Source: Leifsonia sp. ALI-44-B | GTDB taxonomy: Bacteria; Actinomycetota; Actinomycetes; Actinomycetales; Microbacteriaceae | Length of the DNA: 64,000 nt | Assembly (NCBI RefSeq): GCF_001984125.1 | Contig: NZ_MTQL01000007.1 | Location: forward strand, 1,054,001-1,118,000 | Direction of reading: 5' to 3' | Shown: piece after piece, positions 16,713 to 26,147 of the stretch | Position numbering within the stretch: position 1 is the stretch's first letter | Layout of the letters: each line of letters begins with the position of its first letter | Notes under the pieces: model-generated | The model's database searches: none | The model's input: only the letters and a program-made list of their open reading frames with translations | Told to the model about the DNA's origin: nothing | Translations under genes and position numbers: made by a program

Positions 16713-17596
16713 GGTGTGTGCTCCTTTATCTGGGTGGTCGGCGACGCGGATGCCGCCGACGCGGTGTGTGGATGAGAAAAATGTGAGGCGGCCCGCGCCG
16801 ACAGGGCGATGGGGATGCCGTGTCCGAATGCCCCCGGTGCCGCGCACGTCGAGGCTGCCGCCCGGGCGGCAGCGGCCAGCAGTTCGTCGACGTCGTCGCC
16901 GCGCAACAACCCGACCAGCACCCTGGCGACGAACGTGTCGCCGGCCCCTAATGTGTCGACGACGGTCGCGGGGGCCGCGGGTGTCGTCCAGCGCTCGCCG
17001 CGCGTCGCCAGCAACGCGCCGCGCTCGCCGCGGGTCACGAGCGCGTAGACCGCCCCGGCATCGAGCGCGCGATCGGCGAGGGCAGCGGCATCCACGTCGT
17101 CGAGCGAGCCGCCCGAGAACGTGCCCAAAAACGTGTGCGGCGCAATGCGCTCGATGTGCTCGGGATCGCGGAAGATGGCGAAGTCGTAGGAGACCCGCGT
17201 GAGGCGGCCGAAAGCGGGGATGAAGGCATCCAACCCCGAGGTTGCGCCGACATGCACGGCATCGGCCGCGGCGATCAACTCGAGGTCACCGGCCGTGGGC
17301 TCGAATTCGCTCACACCCTTGGCCGACGACAGGAACACGCGGTCGCCGTCGACATGCCCGATGACGCAGTGCGCCGTGTCACCGCCGTCGATCACGCCGA
17401 CTCCGCGGATGTCGACCCCCTCGTTCTCGAGCGACGCCACCAGGTGTCGCCCCGCCGCATCCGCCCCGACGCGCCCGATGTAGCCCGTGCGCGCCCCGAA
17501 CCGCCGCGCGAAAACGGCCACGTTGAGACAGTTGCCGCCCGGATACATGAGCCCCGCTGCGTCATAGCAATCGACCACGTTGTCGCCGGCCGCCAT
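16709..17596 (-). CDS. PfkB-family carbohydrate kinase, FrlD-like
   Basis: A 295-residue ribokinase-family kinase. It opens AAGDNVVDCYDA and GGNCLNVAVFARRFG, the FrlD (fructoselysine kinase) pattern, and has the PfkB active-site signature VVDTLGAGDTF with the catalytic Asp. It should phosphorylate C6 of an Amadori sugar for the SIS enzyme downstream. The ATG at 17596 has no recognisable RBS and comes 25 bases after a perfect 14-bp stem hairpin, so the true start or the expression mode is uncertain. The last 35 residues are an added low-complexity tail. Confidence 0.78.
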   Translation of the reverse strand: MAAGDNVVDCYDAAGLMYPGGNCLNVAVFARRFGARTGYIGRVGADAAGRHLVASLENEGVDIRGVGVIDGGDTAHCVIGHVDGDRVFLSSAKGVSEFEPTAGDLELIAAADAVHVGATSGLDAFIPAFGRLTRVSYDFAIFRDPEHIERIAPHTFLGTFSGGSLDDVDAAALADRALDAGAVYALVTRGERGALLATRGERWTTPAAPATVVDTLGAGDTFVARVLVGLLRGDDVDELLAAAARAAASTCAAPGAFGHGIPIALSARAASHFSHPHTASAASASPTTQIKEHTP

Positions 17597-17620
17597 GATC
17601 GTCGGCGCGCGCCGGCCACC

Positions 17621-17654
17621 GGCTGGTCCCGTCGTTGCACCGACGGGACCAGCC
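17621..17654 (-). terminator. Intra-operon hairpin (terminator or attenuator)
   Basis: A perfect 14-bp stem, GGCTGGTCCCGTCG with its complement around a 6-base loop, lies between the flavoenzyme stop (17689) and the kinase start (17596). No T-tract follows on the minus strand. It may reduce read-through, protect the 3' end of the upstream message, or act as a stability element. Confidence 0.6.
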
Positions 17655-17688
17655 GGGTTCTGCGCAGCGCGGCCGGGTGAGCCCCCGG

Positions 17689-18834
17689 TCACCGACCCAC
17701 GGGCGCGAAACGACCCGCGCCGAAAGCGGTGAGCAGCGGGCTCTTCTGCCCCGTCACGATCTCGTCGGCCACGAGCTCGCCCACGATGAGCGCGAGCGTG
17801 GCGCCCGAGTGCGTGAAGATGGCGTGCAGCCCCTCGATCTCGTCGATGGCACCGATGAGCGGGTCGCCGTCGGCCGGGATGGGCTTCGGGCCGACGCCGT
17901 AGTGCGCCAACTCGAGCGTGGGCGAGCCGGCGAGCACGCGGGATGCCTCGGCCAGCAGCCCCTCGACGGTCGAATCGTGCACGGTGTAGGTGCCGTCGCC
18001 GTTGTCGACGACCTCCTCCTCCGACCATCCGGAGTCGAGCACCAGGTGCCCGTGCGGTGTCGGGCGCACGGCCACGCGCGGGGTGTTGAGCACTGCCGTG
18101 AGGGCCACGTCGACGGGTTTCGTGGCGACCAGCAGCGAGATGGGCGTCTGCTCGCCGACCTCGATGCCCAGCTCGCTGAGCGCGCGCGGCACCCAGGGGC
18201 CCGTCGCGAGCACGACGTGGTCGGCGGGGATGGTCTCACCCGAGGCCGTGAGCGCGCCCGTCGCCCGGCCGCCCTCCACCTGCACGGTCGTGCGGCCCAC
18301 GCCGTCGCGCACGACGCCGCCCGCGGCGCGGAACGCGGCCAGCAGGTGCTCGCCGAGCATCGGCAGGTCGACCCAGCCCTCGCCGGGGTTGAAGATGGCG
18401 CCCTCGGGGTTGATGGCCGTTGCGTCGACGCCGGGGGTCCAGCTCGCGACGTCCTCGGGGGAGAGCCAGCGGGAGTCGTAGCCGATCGACTTCTCGTGCA
18501 GGTGGCGCTCGCGGTAGGAGGCATCCGGGTCGGCCCATGTGAGGCCGCCGTCGAAGCGCACGAAAGCGGTGCCGCCGGCGTCGACGCCGCCCGTGCGTGC
18601 CACGAGCGTGCGGTAGCGGTCGATGCCCGCCAGGCGCAGGGCGTGGTATTCGGCGCTGCGCTCACCGGCCGAGTTGAGCCACGAGAGCGATCGACCCGAG
18701 GCGCCCGAGTTGAGCGTGGATTCGGTGACGAGCGTGACGGCGGCACCCGCCGCGGCGAGCTGGGTGGCGGTCGAGATGCCCAGGATTCCGCCGCCGATGA
18801 CGACGACGCGGGGGGACGAGGAGGAGGTGGTCAT
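17689..18834 (-). CDS. FAD-dependent amine/amino-acid oxidoreductase (DAO family)
   Basis: A 381-residue flavoenzyme with the N-terminal dinucleotide motif VVVIGGGILGISTATQLA and the DAO-family C-terminal block GDPLIGAIDEIEGLHAIFTHSGATLA. DAO members include glycine oxidase, sarcosine oxidase and the fructosyl-amino-acid oxidases (amadoriases). In this operon, with an amino-acid importer and FrlB/FrlD-like enzymes, oxidation of a fructosyl-amino acid or of the released amine fits, but the substrate cannot be read directly. ATG with GAAGGA about 7 bases upstream. A 35-base gap separates it from the Gfo/Idh gene. Confidence 0.82.
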   Translation of the reverse strand: MTTSSSSPRVVVIGGGILGISTATQLAAAGAAVTLVTESTLNSGASGRSLSWLNSAGERSAEYHALRLAGIDRYRTLVARTGGVDAGGTAFVRFDGGLTWADPDASYRERHLHEKSIGYDSRWLSPEDVASWTPGVDATAINPEGAIFNPGEGWVDLPMLGEHLLAAFRAAGGVVRDGVGRTTVQVEGGRATGALTASGETIPADHVVLATGPWVPRALSELGIEVGEQTPISLLVATKPVDVALTAVLNTPRVAVRPTPHGHLVLDSGWSEEEVVDNGDGTYTVHDSTVEGLLAEASRVLAGSPTLELAHYGVGPKPIPADGDPLIGAIDEIEGLHAIFTHSGATLALIVGELVADEIVTGQKSPLLTAFGAGRFAPVGR

Positions 18835-18869
18835 GAGTGAGATTCCTTCGAGCTGGTGATGAGAAAAGA

Positions 18870-19904
18870 TCAAGACTGGATGTCGGCGCGCAGGCGTTCG
18901 ATGAGTTCGAGCACGTGCAGCGAGTCGTTTGGGTCGACGGGCAGCGAACCGCCGCGCAGCAAAGCGTCGGCGAACTGCCGGTAGAACAGCGGGTAGGAAC
19001 CGGGGTGGGCGGGCACGGGCGACGTGCCGCCGTCGATGCCGAGCAGCCCCCAAGAGGTCTCGGGTTCGACCCCGTAGCCCTCGGCGGTCGGCAGCAGCCC
19101 CGCTTTCAGCTGCGCCTCCTGACCGTCGAGACCCCACTTCGTGTAGGCGCTCTCGGAGCCGAGCACGTGAAAACGGGCCCCGGCCTGCGCGGCGAACGAG
19201 CTCATCCAGAGGTGTGAGCGCACGCCGCCGCGGTGCTGCAGCGCCACGAACGTGTCGTCGTCGGCGCGCCCGCCCGGGCGTCGGGTATCGATCTCGGCAG
19301 ACGCCTCGACGACCTCGCCGAAGAGCTGCACGGCCTGGTCGATGAGGTGCGTGCCCAGATCGAACAGGATGCCCCCGCCATCCGCCGCCGTCGTCTCGGC
19401 TTTCCACTCCTTCGCGAGTGTCGGCTTCCACCATTCGAAACGCGATTCGAAGCGGTGCACGGTGCCGAGGCGGCCGTCGCCGATGAGCTGCCGCAGCGTG
19501 AGGAAGTCGGCGTCGAGGCGCCGATTCTGGAACACCGTGAGCGGCACCCCCGCGTCGGCGGCGTGCGCGATGACCTCGCGGGCCGCCGCGCTCGTCGGCA
19601 CGAACGGTTTGTCGATCACGACGGCGAGCCCCGCATCGATGGCGCGGTGCGCGAGCTCGGCGTGCGTGACGGGCGGCGTGCCGATGACGACCAGATCGAG
19701 GGCCAGGGCCTCGGCGCGCGCGAACACGTCGTCGGCGTGGGCGAGGATCTCGGCGGCCGGGTGCAGTGTGGCGGCATCCGCTCGTCGTTCGTCGTCGGCC
19801 GTGACGATGGCCGCGACCTCGAACTCGGGGTCGGCGGCCAGCAGCGGGCCGTGGAAGACGCGGCCCGAGGTGCCGAAACCGAAGATGGCTGCGCGCAGGG
19901 GCAT
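18870..19904 (-). CDS. Gfo/Idh/MocA-family NAD(P)-dependent oxidoreductase
   Basis: A 344-residue protein with N-terminal Rossmann motif AAIFGFGTSGRVFHGPLL, the IDKPFVPT block with the conserved Lys, and GGGILFDLGTHLIDQA in the C-terminal domain that carries the active-site region. Gfo/Idh enzymes oxidise or reduce sugars and their amine conjugates. In an Amadori-type operon it could act on the sugar part before or after deglycation. Its ATG overlaps the ATPase stop by one base (TGATG), so it is co-translated with the importer. Confidence 0.83.
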   Translation of the reverse strand: MPLRAAIFGFGTSGRVFHGPLLAADPEFEVAAIVTADDERRADAATLHPAAEILAHADDVFARAEALALDLVVIGTPPVTHAELAHRAIDAGLAVVIDKPFVPTSAAAREVIAHAADAGVPLTVFQNRRLDADFLTLRQLIGDGRLGTVHRFESRFEWWKPTLAKEWKAETTAADGGGILFDLGTHLIDQAVQLFGEVVEASAEIDTRRPGGRADDDTFVALQHRGGVRSHLWMSSFAAQAGARFHVLGSESAYTKWGLDGQEAQLKAGLLPTAEGYGVEPETSWGLLGIDGGTSPVPAHPGSYPLFYRQFADALLRGGSLPVDPNDSLHVLELIERLRADIQS

Positions 19905-20674
19905 CACAGCACCTCCGACAGGAAGCGCTGCAGGCGCGGGCTCTGCGGGTTGTCGAAGAGGTCCTCTGGTCGGCCCTTCTCCACGATCTTGCCCTCGTCC
20001 ATGAACACGACCTGATCGGCCACGCGCCGCGCGAACTTCATCTCGTGCGTGACGACGACCATGGTCATACCGCGCTGGCCGAGGGATGCCATGAGGTTCA
20101 ACACGCCCTTCACGAGTTCGGGGTCGAGCGCGCTCGTGACCTCGTCGAAGAGCATGACCTCGGGCTCCATGGCAAGGGCGCGGGCGATGGCGACGCGCTG
20201 CTGCTGGCCGCCCGAGAGGTCGCGCGGGCGGTGGTCGGCGCGTTCGGCGAGCCCCACCTCGGCGAGGCGTTCCGCGGCGATGCGCAGCGCCACATCCTTC
20301 TTCATGCCCTTCACGTGTTGCAGCGAGAGCGCCACGTTCTCGAGCGCCGTGTGGTCGGGGAACAGGTTGAAGTGCTGGAAGACGAGGCCGATGCGCCGGC
20401 GCAGGGCGTCGGGCTTCTCGGCCAGGGCGCTGTCGCCCGCGATGCGCACGTCTCCCGACTTCGGTTCGTGCAGCCGGTTGATGCCGCGCAGCATGGTCGA
20501 CTTGCCCGAGCCGGAGGGCCCGATGACGCACGTCGTGGTGCCGGGCTGCACCTTCAGGCTCACGCCGCGCAGCACCTCGATGGGGCCGTAGGCGAGCGTC
20601 AGATCGATGAGCTCGAGGCTCGAACCGCGAAACAGGGTGCCGTCGGCGACGGGCAGGGGGGAGGTGTAGGTCAC
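19904..20674 (-). CDS. Polar amino-acid ABC importer, ATP-binding protein
   Basis: A 256-residue ATPase of the HisP/GlnQ group. Walker [10 protein letters not shown], the Q-loop in [16 protein letters not shown], signature [15 protein letters not shown], Walker [15 protein letters not shown] and the switch histidine in [10 protein letters not shown] are all present. GTG start overlapping the permease stop as GTGA. It powers uptake with the permease (20671-21549) and binding lipoprotein (21648-22514). Importers of this class bring in fructosyl-amino acids and opines in other bacteria, which fits the downstream enzymes. Confidence 0.9.
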   Translation of the reverse strand: MTYTSPLPVADGTLFRGSSLELIDLTLAYGPIEVLRGVSLKVQPGTTTCVIGPSGSGKSTMLRGINRLHEPKSGDVRIAGDSALAEKPDALRRRIGLVFQHFNLFPDHTALENVALSLQHVKGMKKDVALRIAAERLAEVGLAERADHRPRDLSGGQQQRVAIARALAMEPEVMLFDEVTSALDPELVKGVLNLMASLGQRGMTMVVVTHEMKFARRVADQVVFMDEGKIVEKGRPEDLFDNPQSPRLQRFLSEVL

Positions 20675-21549
20675 GTGTTGCTCCCGTGGGTGAGGGTGAC
20701 GGAGGGGGTGGCGGGCGCTTCGTGACGCGGCGGGATGCCGGTGGCGGGCGTTCCGGGGGATGACGGGGTGGCGCCGGGCCCGGCGGGGCTCTGCGGCGTG
20801 ACCTCGTCGAGTTCGTCGAGTCCGCTCTTCGGCGGTGCCGGCTTGCGGCGGCCCGCGCGGAACCGGTTGTCGAAGTAGTTGACGAGGTGGGTGAGCGGCA
20901 CCGTGATGACGAGGTAGAACAGGCCCGCGAGCACGAGCGGCGACAGGTTGCCGGTCAGGACGGCCGCGTCCTGGCCCACGCGGAACAGTTCGCGCTCGGA
21001 CACGAGCAGGCCGAGGAAGTAGACGAGGCTCGAATCCTTGACGATGGCGATGAACTGGTTCACCAGGGCGGGCAGCACGCGGCGGATGCCCTGCGGCACG
21101 ACGACGAGGCGCATGGCGCGGCCGTAGCTCATGCCGAGCGCGCGGCAGGCTTCGAGCTGGCCGCGGTCGACCGATTGGATGCCGGCGCGGAAGATCTCGC
21201 CGATGTAGGCGCTCGCGATGAGGGCCAGGGCCAGGATGCCGAGCGGGTAGGGCGATGGGCCGAACAGCTGCTGGCTGAACCGGGCGAAGCCCTGCCCGAT
21301 GAGCAGGATCGTGAGAATGGCGGGCAGCCCGCGGAAGATGTCGGTGTAGATGCGGGCCGGGATGCGCAGCCACCGCGATGTGGAGATGCCCATGACGGCC
21401 AGGATCATGCCGCCGACGACACCGATGATGGTGGCAGCGGCGCTGATGATGAGGGTGTTGACGAGTCCGACGGTCAGCAGCTGCGGCAGCACCGCGAGCA
21501 TGGCGTCGAAGTCGAAGAAGGTTCGGACGATGTTGTCGAGCCAGTCCAT
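20671..21549 (-). CDS. Polar amino-acid ABC importer, permease
   Basis: A 292-residue permease of the HisM/GlnP type. Hydrophobic helices span about residues 20-225, with the EAA-type loop [25 protein letters not shown] that docks the ATPase. A Pro-rich tail of about 60 residues, probably cytoplasmic, is longer than usual. Only one permease gene is present, so it probably works as a homodimer. It is followed by the ATPase with a 4-base overlap. Confidence 0.9.
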   Translation of the reverse strand: MDWLDNIVRTFFDFDAMLAVLPQLLTVGLVNTLIISAAATIIGVVGGMILAVMGISTSRWLRIPARIYTDIFRGLPAILTILLIGQGFARFSQQLFGPSPYPLGILALALIASAYIGEIFRAGIQSVDRGQLEACRALGMSYGRAMRLVVVPQGIRRVLPALVNQFIAIVKDSSLVYFLGLLVSERELFRVGQDAAVLTGNLSPLVLAGLFYLVITVPLTHLVNYFDNRFRAGRRKPAPPKSGLDELDEVTPQSPAGPGATPSSPGTPATGIPPRHEAPATPSVTLTHGSNT

Positions 21550-21647
21550 TTTTGTCTCTCAGACGTGGATTCGGTGGGGAGATGTCGAGGGTGTCGGGCG
21601 GCCACGGCCGGCGGGGGAGCCGCAGCGGCCGCCCGACACGACGTCGG

Positions 21648-22514
21648 TCAGGACGCGGGGGTGGGGGTGGCCGACGAGGTCTGCTCGGCCTTCGGCAGGT
21701 ACTGCTCGGGCATGGGCGAACCGGGGAACCACTTCTCGTAGAGGGTCTTCCAGGTGCCGTCCTCCATGGCCTCGGCGAGGCCCTTGTCGAGCGCTTCCTT
21801 CAGGCCGTCATTGCCCTTGGCGAGGGCGAACCCGGCCGGGGCATCGAACGAGGGGATGTCTTCGACCGACACGAGCCCGTACTGCTCGATGTAGGCCTTG
21901 GCCGACTCGTAGTCGAGGAAGTGCGCGTCGATGGTGCCCGTGTTGAGCGCCGAGACGGCCGCGTTGTTGTCGGGGAATCGCACGAGGCTGGCGTCGGGGA
22001 AGTTCTTCACGGCGTAGCTTTCCTGCAGCGTGCCCTGCACGACGCCGAGGCGCTTGCCGCTCAGCTCGTCTTCGGAGGTGATGCCGCCCTCGGTGCTGAG
22101 GATGGTGAGGTAGCCCGCGAGGTAGCCGCTCGAGAAGTCGACGGTCTGCTTGCGTTCGTCGGTGATGCCGATGGCGGCGACCCCCACGTCGTACTGCTTG
22201 TTGGCGACGGCCGCGAGCAGGGCCGAGAAGTCCTGGCCCGTGAAGGTGACCTTGTCGATACCGATGCGCTTGGCGACATCCGTGAAGAGTTCGATGTCGA
22301 AGCCCGTGAAGTTGCCCGAGGCGTCGGTGAACGAGTAGGGCTTGATGTCGCCGACACTCGCCACGCGGATCTCACCGGGGGTGATGAGGTCGTAGGGGTT
22401 GTCGGCGGCCGAGGTGGTGGATCCCCCGGACGATGCGCAGCCGACGAGGAGCAGGGCGGCCGCGGCGGTGGCGGCGAGGGCGGCCGTGAGGCGGCCGGTG
22501 GAACGTTTCTTCAC
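21648..22514 (-). CDS. Amino-acid-type ABC importer, substrate-binding lipoprotein
   Basis: A 288-residue lipoprotein: GTG start, KKR, a hydrophobic stretch and the lipobox LLVGC with lipid-bearing C26. The mature part is a SBP_bac_3 domain: [48 protein letters not shown] and the closing KWFPGS block. First gene of the operon, transcribed from the region with the twin LacI operators. The open frame extends about 75 codons further upstream, but that part is promoter sequence. The ligand is probably an amino acid or its sugar conjugate. Confidence 0.88.
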   Translation of the reverse strand: MKKRSTGRLTAALAATAAAALLLVGCASSGGSTTSAADNPYDLITPGEIRVASVGDIKPYSFTDASGNFTGFDIELFTDVAKRIGIDKVTFTGQDFSALLAAVANKQYDVGVAAIGITDERKQTVDFSSGYLAGYLTILSTEGGITSEDELSGKRLGVVQGTLQESYAVKNFPDASLVRFPDNNAAVSALNTGTIDAHFLDYESAKAYIEQYGLVSVEDIPSFDAPAGFALAKGNDGLKEALDKGLAEAMEDGTWKTLYEKWFPGSPMPEQYLPKAEQTSSATPTPAS

Positions 22515-22613
22515 TGCAGGTCCAATCTGGGTGGGGGAGGGAATGGAGACCGGTGTTCGGTCAAGCGACTCCGTTGTTGCTTGCGGTGCGTGGTGAAGCG
22601 GTTTCTTGGTGGA

Positions 22614-22627
22614 TGAGTCCGGACTCA
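22614..22627. promoter_or_regulatory. LacI-type operator O1
   Basis: Perfect palindrome TGAGTCCGGACTCA between the importer operon and the divergent LacI gene. It is identical to a second copy with centres 24 bp apart. Central CCGG symmetry suits LacI-family binding, and it is the likely site of the 22724-23812 regulator. Confidence 0.8.
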
Positions 22628-22637
22628 GTGCGTAGAT

Positions 22638-22651
22638 TGAGTCCGGACTCA
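22638..22651. promoter_or_regulatory. LacI-type operator O2
   Basis: Second perfect copy of TGAGTCCGGACTCA, extended by T and A to the 16-bp palindrome TTGAGTCCGGACTCAA. Together with O1 it could cover both divergent promoters, giving control of the operon and autoregulation. Confidence 0.8.
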
Positions 22652-22723
22652 ACGTGTGTGAGAAGCTACAGGCAGCCCTGGTGGGTGTCAAGCGTTGCAT
22701 TTGTCGATCGAAGGGGTTTCCGC

Positions 22724-23812
22724 ATGGCCGTTCCACCCGCACGACGCCGCGAGGTCACCGTCGCCGATGTGGCGAAGAAGGCCGGCGTGGGCAAGGCCAC
22801 GGCATCCCGCGCGCTCGGCAATTACGGGGCCGTCAGCGATGCCGTGCGCGAGCGCGTGCTGGCCGCCGCCGAAGAGCTCGACTACCGCCCCAACGAGCTC
22901 GCCCGCAGCATGAATACGGGAAAATCGAACACCATCGGCGTCATCGTGGGCGATATCGAGAACGGCTATTTCGGCCTCGCCATGCGGGGCATCTCCGACA
23001 CCGCCAAGGCCGCCGGATACGACGTCATCCTCATCAACACGTCCGAGAACACGGATGCCGAAATCGACGCCGTCCGCGTGCTCCTCGATAAGCGGGTCGA
23101 CGCCCTGATCGTGGCGCCCGCGTCCTCCTACGTGACACAGCATTTACATGATGTTTACGAATCCGGCCGCCCGCTGGTGCTCCTCGACCGCCGCATCGAC
23201 GGCCTGCCCGTCGCCTCGGCGCTCGTCGATCTGGCCCCCGCCGCTCACGCCGCGACGACCCTGCTGCTCGACGAGGGGCACCGCCGCATCGCCTTCGTCT
23301 CGGCCCTCGGAACCGACGGCGACGGCTTCGAAGCCCTACCCCTCGGCAACTCCTCCGTGGCCGACCGCCTCGACGGCATCATCGCGGCACTCGGCGCGCG
23401 CGGGGTGAGCGTCGACCCGGCCCTCATTCGGTTTCACGCCCACGGGCTCGAGGCGACGAGGGATGTCGTCACGGGCCTGCTCGACAGGGCCGACCCGCCC
23501 ACGGCGCTCATCGTCTCGGACAGCCTCATCGCCATGAACACGCTCCTCGTGCTGCGCGAACGCGGCGTGCGCGTGCCCGACGACCTTTCGCTCATCTCGT
23601 TCGATGACTTCGAGTGGGCTGCGCTCGTCGACCCGCCGCTGACGGTCATCGCGCAGCCCATCTACGAGGTGGGCGTGCAGGCGGCGACCACGGCTCTGCG
23701 CCTGCTCGACGTGGGCGCGGGCACGGCGACGCCCCAGCCCCTCGCGGCCCAGGTCATCCGCCGCGCCTCGGTCGCCCCGCCCCGCGCTCTGCCTAGCTCG
23801 TCGGCCAGCTAG
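22724..23812 (+). CDS. LacI-family transcriptional regulator
   Basis: A 362-residue repressor. The N-terminal helix-turn-helix reads [21 protein letters not shown], with the hinge helix region [14 protein letters not shown] periplasmic-binding-like effector domain follows ([34 protein letters not shown]). ATG 22724 has AAGGGG 7 bases upstream. It is divergent from the Amadori-type operon, with twin perfect operators between them, so that operon is the expected target and a sugar or Amadori compound the expected inducer. The stop codon overlaps the convergent SfnG gene stop. Confidence 0.9.
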   Translation: MAVPPARRREVTVADVAKKAGVGKATASRALGNYGAVSDAVRERVLAAAEELDYRPNELARSMNTGKSNTIGVIVGDIENGYFGLAMRGISDTAKAAGYDVILINTSENTDAEIDAVRVLLDKRVDALIVAPASSYVTQHLHDVYESGRPLVLLDRRIDGLPVASALVDLAPAAHAATTLLLDEGHRRIAFVSALGTDGDGFEALPLGNSSVADRLDGIIAALGARGVSVDPALIRFHAHGLEATRDVVTGLLDRADPPTALIVSDSLIAMNTLLVLRERGVRVPDDLSLISFDDFEWAALVDPPLTVIAQPIYEVGVQAATTALRLLDVGAGTATPQPLAAQVIRRASVAPPRALPSSSAS

Positions 23813-24936
23813 TCGGCGACGTCGCCCGCGCGCAGCAGATCGGCCTCGAGGCTGCGCACGATCGGCAGAACCTTCTCGCCGAACTGTTCGACCTCCTCGA
23901 TGAAGTGCAGGAAGCCGAGCAGCATGAGGTCGACGCCGCGCTTCTTGTAGTCGACGATGCGCGTGGCCACCTGTTCGGCGTCGCCGATGAGCCGCGTGCG
24001 GAACCCGTCGTTGTATTGCACGAGGTCGTCGAACGACGAGTCGGCCCACATGCCCTTCTTGTCGCCCGTCGAGGCACCCGCCTGCTGCACCGACGCGCGG
24101 AAGGCTTCGACCGATTTCACGTCGGCGTGCGCGATGATCTCGCGCAGCTGCTCGCGGGCCTCGGCCTCGCTGTCGCGCACGATGGTGAACCCGTTCAACC
24201 CGAAGCGCACCGTGCGGTCGTGCGCCCGCGCGACGGCCGTGACGTCGTCGTACTGCTCAGTGAAACCGTCGAAGTCCTTGCCGTTCGAGAAGTACCAATC
24301 GGCGTGGGCACCCCCGTTGAAGCGGGCCGCCGTCGAGTTGCCGCCCTGGAAGATCTCGGGATGCGGTCGCCCCTCGACCGGGTAGGGCCCGGGCCGCAGG
24401 CTGAAACCGTGCGAGCGGTAGAAGTCGCCGTTGAAGTCGAACTCCTCGGTCGTCCAGAGACCCCGCAGCATCTCGATGAACTCCGCGGACCGCCGGTAGC
24501 GTTCGTCGTGCTCGAGCCAGGGCAGGCCCAGGTCGGTGTACTCGTTCTTGAACCATCCCGACACGACGTTGACGGCCGCGCGGCCCTTCGAGAACTGGTC
24601 GGCCGTGAGGATGAACTTGGCGAGCACGGCGGGCTCCCAGAAGCCCGGGTGCACCGCGGCGATGACCTTGAGCTTCTCGGTGGCGAGCAGCAGGGCGAGG
24701 CTCATGCTGGTCGACTCGTGCTGTTGCGCGGCGCCGTAGCTCGACGCGTATCGCACCTGGCTGAGCGCGTATTCGAACCCCACGCGCTCGGCCGTCTGCG
24801 CGAGCTTCACGTTGTAGTCGTAGTCCCATGACGTGCGCTGCTCGATGGTCGAGACGACGAGGCCGCCCGAGACGTTGGGCACCCAATAGGCGAATTTGAG
24901 CGGTTCGGCGGAGGGCAGCGTGCGGATATCGGTCAT
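23809..24936 (-). CDS. sfnG: FMNH2-dependent dimethyl sulfone monooxygenase (SfnG family)
   Basis: A 375-residue LLM-class flavin-dependent monooxygenase. Its start, LKFAYWVPNVSGGLVVSTIE, is the SfnG signature. RTSWDYDYN, YGAAQQHEST and VVSGWFKNEY are further family blocks. SfnG uses reduced FMN from a separate reductase to oxidise dimethyl sulfone to methanesulfinate for sulfur supply. No flavin reductase or SfnR-like regulator is next to it. It may act on another alkyl sulfone. It is convergent with, and overlaps, the end of the LacI gene. Confidence 0.85.
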   Translation of the reverse strand: MTDIRTLPSAEPLKFAYWVPNVSGGLVVSTIEQRTSWDYDYNVKLAQTAERVGFEYALSQVRYASSYGAAQQHESTSMSLALLLATEKLKVIAAVHPGFWEPAVLAKFILTADQFSKGRAAVNVVSGWFKNEYTDLGLPWLEHDERYRRSAEFIEMLRGLWTTEEFDFNGDFYRSHGFSLRPGPYPVEGRPHPEIFQGGNSTAARFNGGAHADWYFSNGKDFDGFTEQYDDVTAVARAHDRTVRFGLNGFTIVRDSEAEAREQLREIIAHADVKSVEAFRASVQQAGASTGDKKGMWADSSFDDLVQYNDGFRTRLIGDAEQVATRIVDYKKRGVDLMLLGFLHFIEEVEQFGEKVLPIVRSLEADLLRAGDVAD

Positions 24937-25041
24937 CGAAACTCCTCGGAATGCGGATGGACTGCCCCCACGCTAAGGACCCACCCTGGAGACCGGTTCG
25001 AAATCCCGAACTGTGACGAAGAATGACGCCGTGCGCGCCGC

Positions 25042-25950
25042 TCAGCAGCGCTGCAGCTCGTGGCCCTCAGTGCCCGCCGGCGCAAGATCGCGATCGCGGA
25101 TGACGGTGGATGCGGGCAGCTGCGGGTCGTCGCACACCTCGGCGACCGAGCCGCCCAGGTCATCCGTGTATTCGATGTCGATCACGCGGTCGCCGTAGAC
25201 GTCGGTGTAGGCCGCGCACTCGTCGTACGGCTGGCACTCCTCGGCCACCGCGAAGTCGAAGCCGATCTCAGTGCGCCCGCGATCACCGAGCTCCGCCGTG
25301 TTCTTCTGCCCGGCGGCGAGCCCGTTCTCGTGCGCCAGCCCGACCAGCAGCGTCGCGAGCGCTTCGGCGTCGGCCACGTCGAGTGCGCCATCCGACCGTG
25401 TGTAGGAGTCGAGGTTGTCGAACTCGACCGCCTGATAGCCGTCGGATGCGCAGTGCCCCACGACCGCGGTCAGTTGACGCGCGATGCCCTCACGTTTCTC
25501 CGCCGTCGAAGCGTCGAGGATGCGCTCATCTGGCCACCCCGGGTCGAACACCTCGGCCCCCGACGCATCGTGCAGGATCAACTCGTCGGGCCACTCGGCG
25601 CCCGGCTGCGTCTGGAACCCGTTGACGTAACAGATCGAATACACCCCCGGCGCGGGCATCTCGGCGCTGTCGCGCACGACGATCCCGACCCCGGCATCGG
25701 GTTCGTACGGGCCCCCGAGCTGGTAATCCACGGCCGCCCCGGCCGGCCAGTCGACGTCGGACTGCCCGGCGGACGTCTGCGAAACCCCGGCGGTGTCGCC
25801 AGAGCTGACCGGGCCCGCGGAGGCGCACCCGGCTAGTGTCGCCAGCCCCACACTGAGCGCGCCGACCGCGCCGACCACGCCGAGAGAGGCGCGAAGGCGC
25901 GCACCCCTCGTACTCACGGCGCGGTGCAGGGTCTTCGGGGTCGGAGTCAT
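25042..25950 (-). CDS. GH114-family (endo-alpha-1,4-polygalactosaminidase-like) lipoprotein
   Basis: A 302-residue lipoprotein with a long positively charged N-terminus, hydrophobic stretch and lipobox LAGC (C42). The mature part starts VDWPAGAAVDYQLGG and has the GH114 TIM-barrel marks ICYVNG, the acidic EFDNLDSY and VAEECQPYDEC. GH114 members cleave polygalactosamine-type polysaccharides, so a role in exopolysaccharide turnover is likely. Start chosen at ATG 25950; a GTG at 25968 is possible and neither has a clear RBS. No other polysaccharide genes are adjacent. Confidence 0.82.
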   Translation of the reverse strand: MTPTPKTLHRAVSTRGARLRASLGVVGAVGALSVGLATLAGCASAGPVSSGDTAGVSQTSAGQSDVDWPAGAAVDYQLGGPYEPDAGVGIVVRDSAEMPAPGVYSICYVNGFQTQPGAEWPDELILHDASGAEVFDPGWPDERILDASTAEKREGIARQLTAVVGHCASDGYQAVEFDNLDSYTRSDGALDVADAEALATLLVGLAHENGLAAGQKNTAELGDRGRTEIGFDFAVAEECQPYDECAAYTDVYGDRVIDIEYTDDLGGSVAEVCDDPQLPASTVIRDRDLAPAGTEGHELQRC

Positions 25951-26093
25951 TTGGCCAGGATGACACACGCCGGCGGTGCACCGAGACGAAGCCGGGAGAC
26001 GATCGCCGGGCGAAGCGGAGGATGACGCGTTGAGCCCGGGGCCGGGTCGGCGCGCCTGAGCGATACCGCCGACACGGTGTGCCCGACAACGCA

Positions 26094-26129
26094 GAAGCGC
26101 GCAGACATCCGAGGATGCCCGCGCGCTTC
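26094..26129 (-). terminator. Rho-independent-like terminator of terC
   Basis: Inverted repeat of GAAGCGCGC with GCGCGCTTC, enclosing an inner CATCC/GGATG stem, lies 19 bases past the terC stop on the minus strand. Confidence 0.6.
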
Positions 26130-26147
26130 GCGAGGTGCTGCAGGGGG

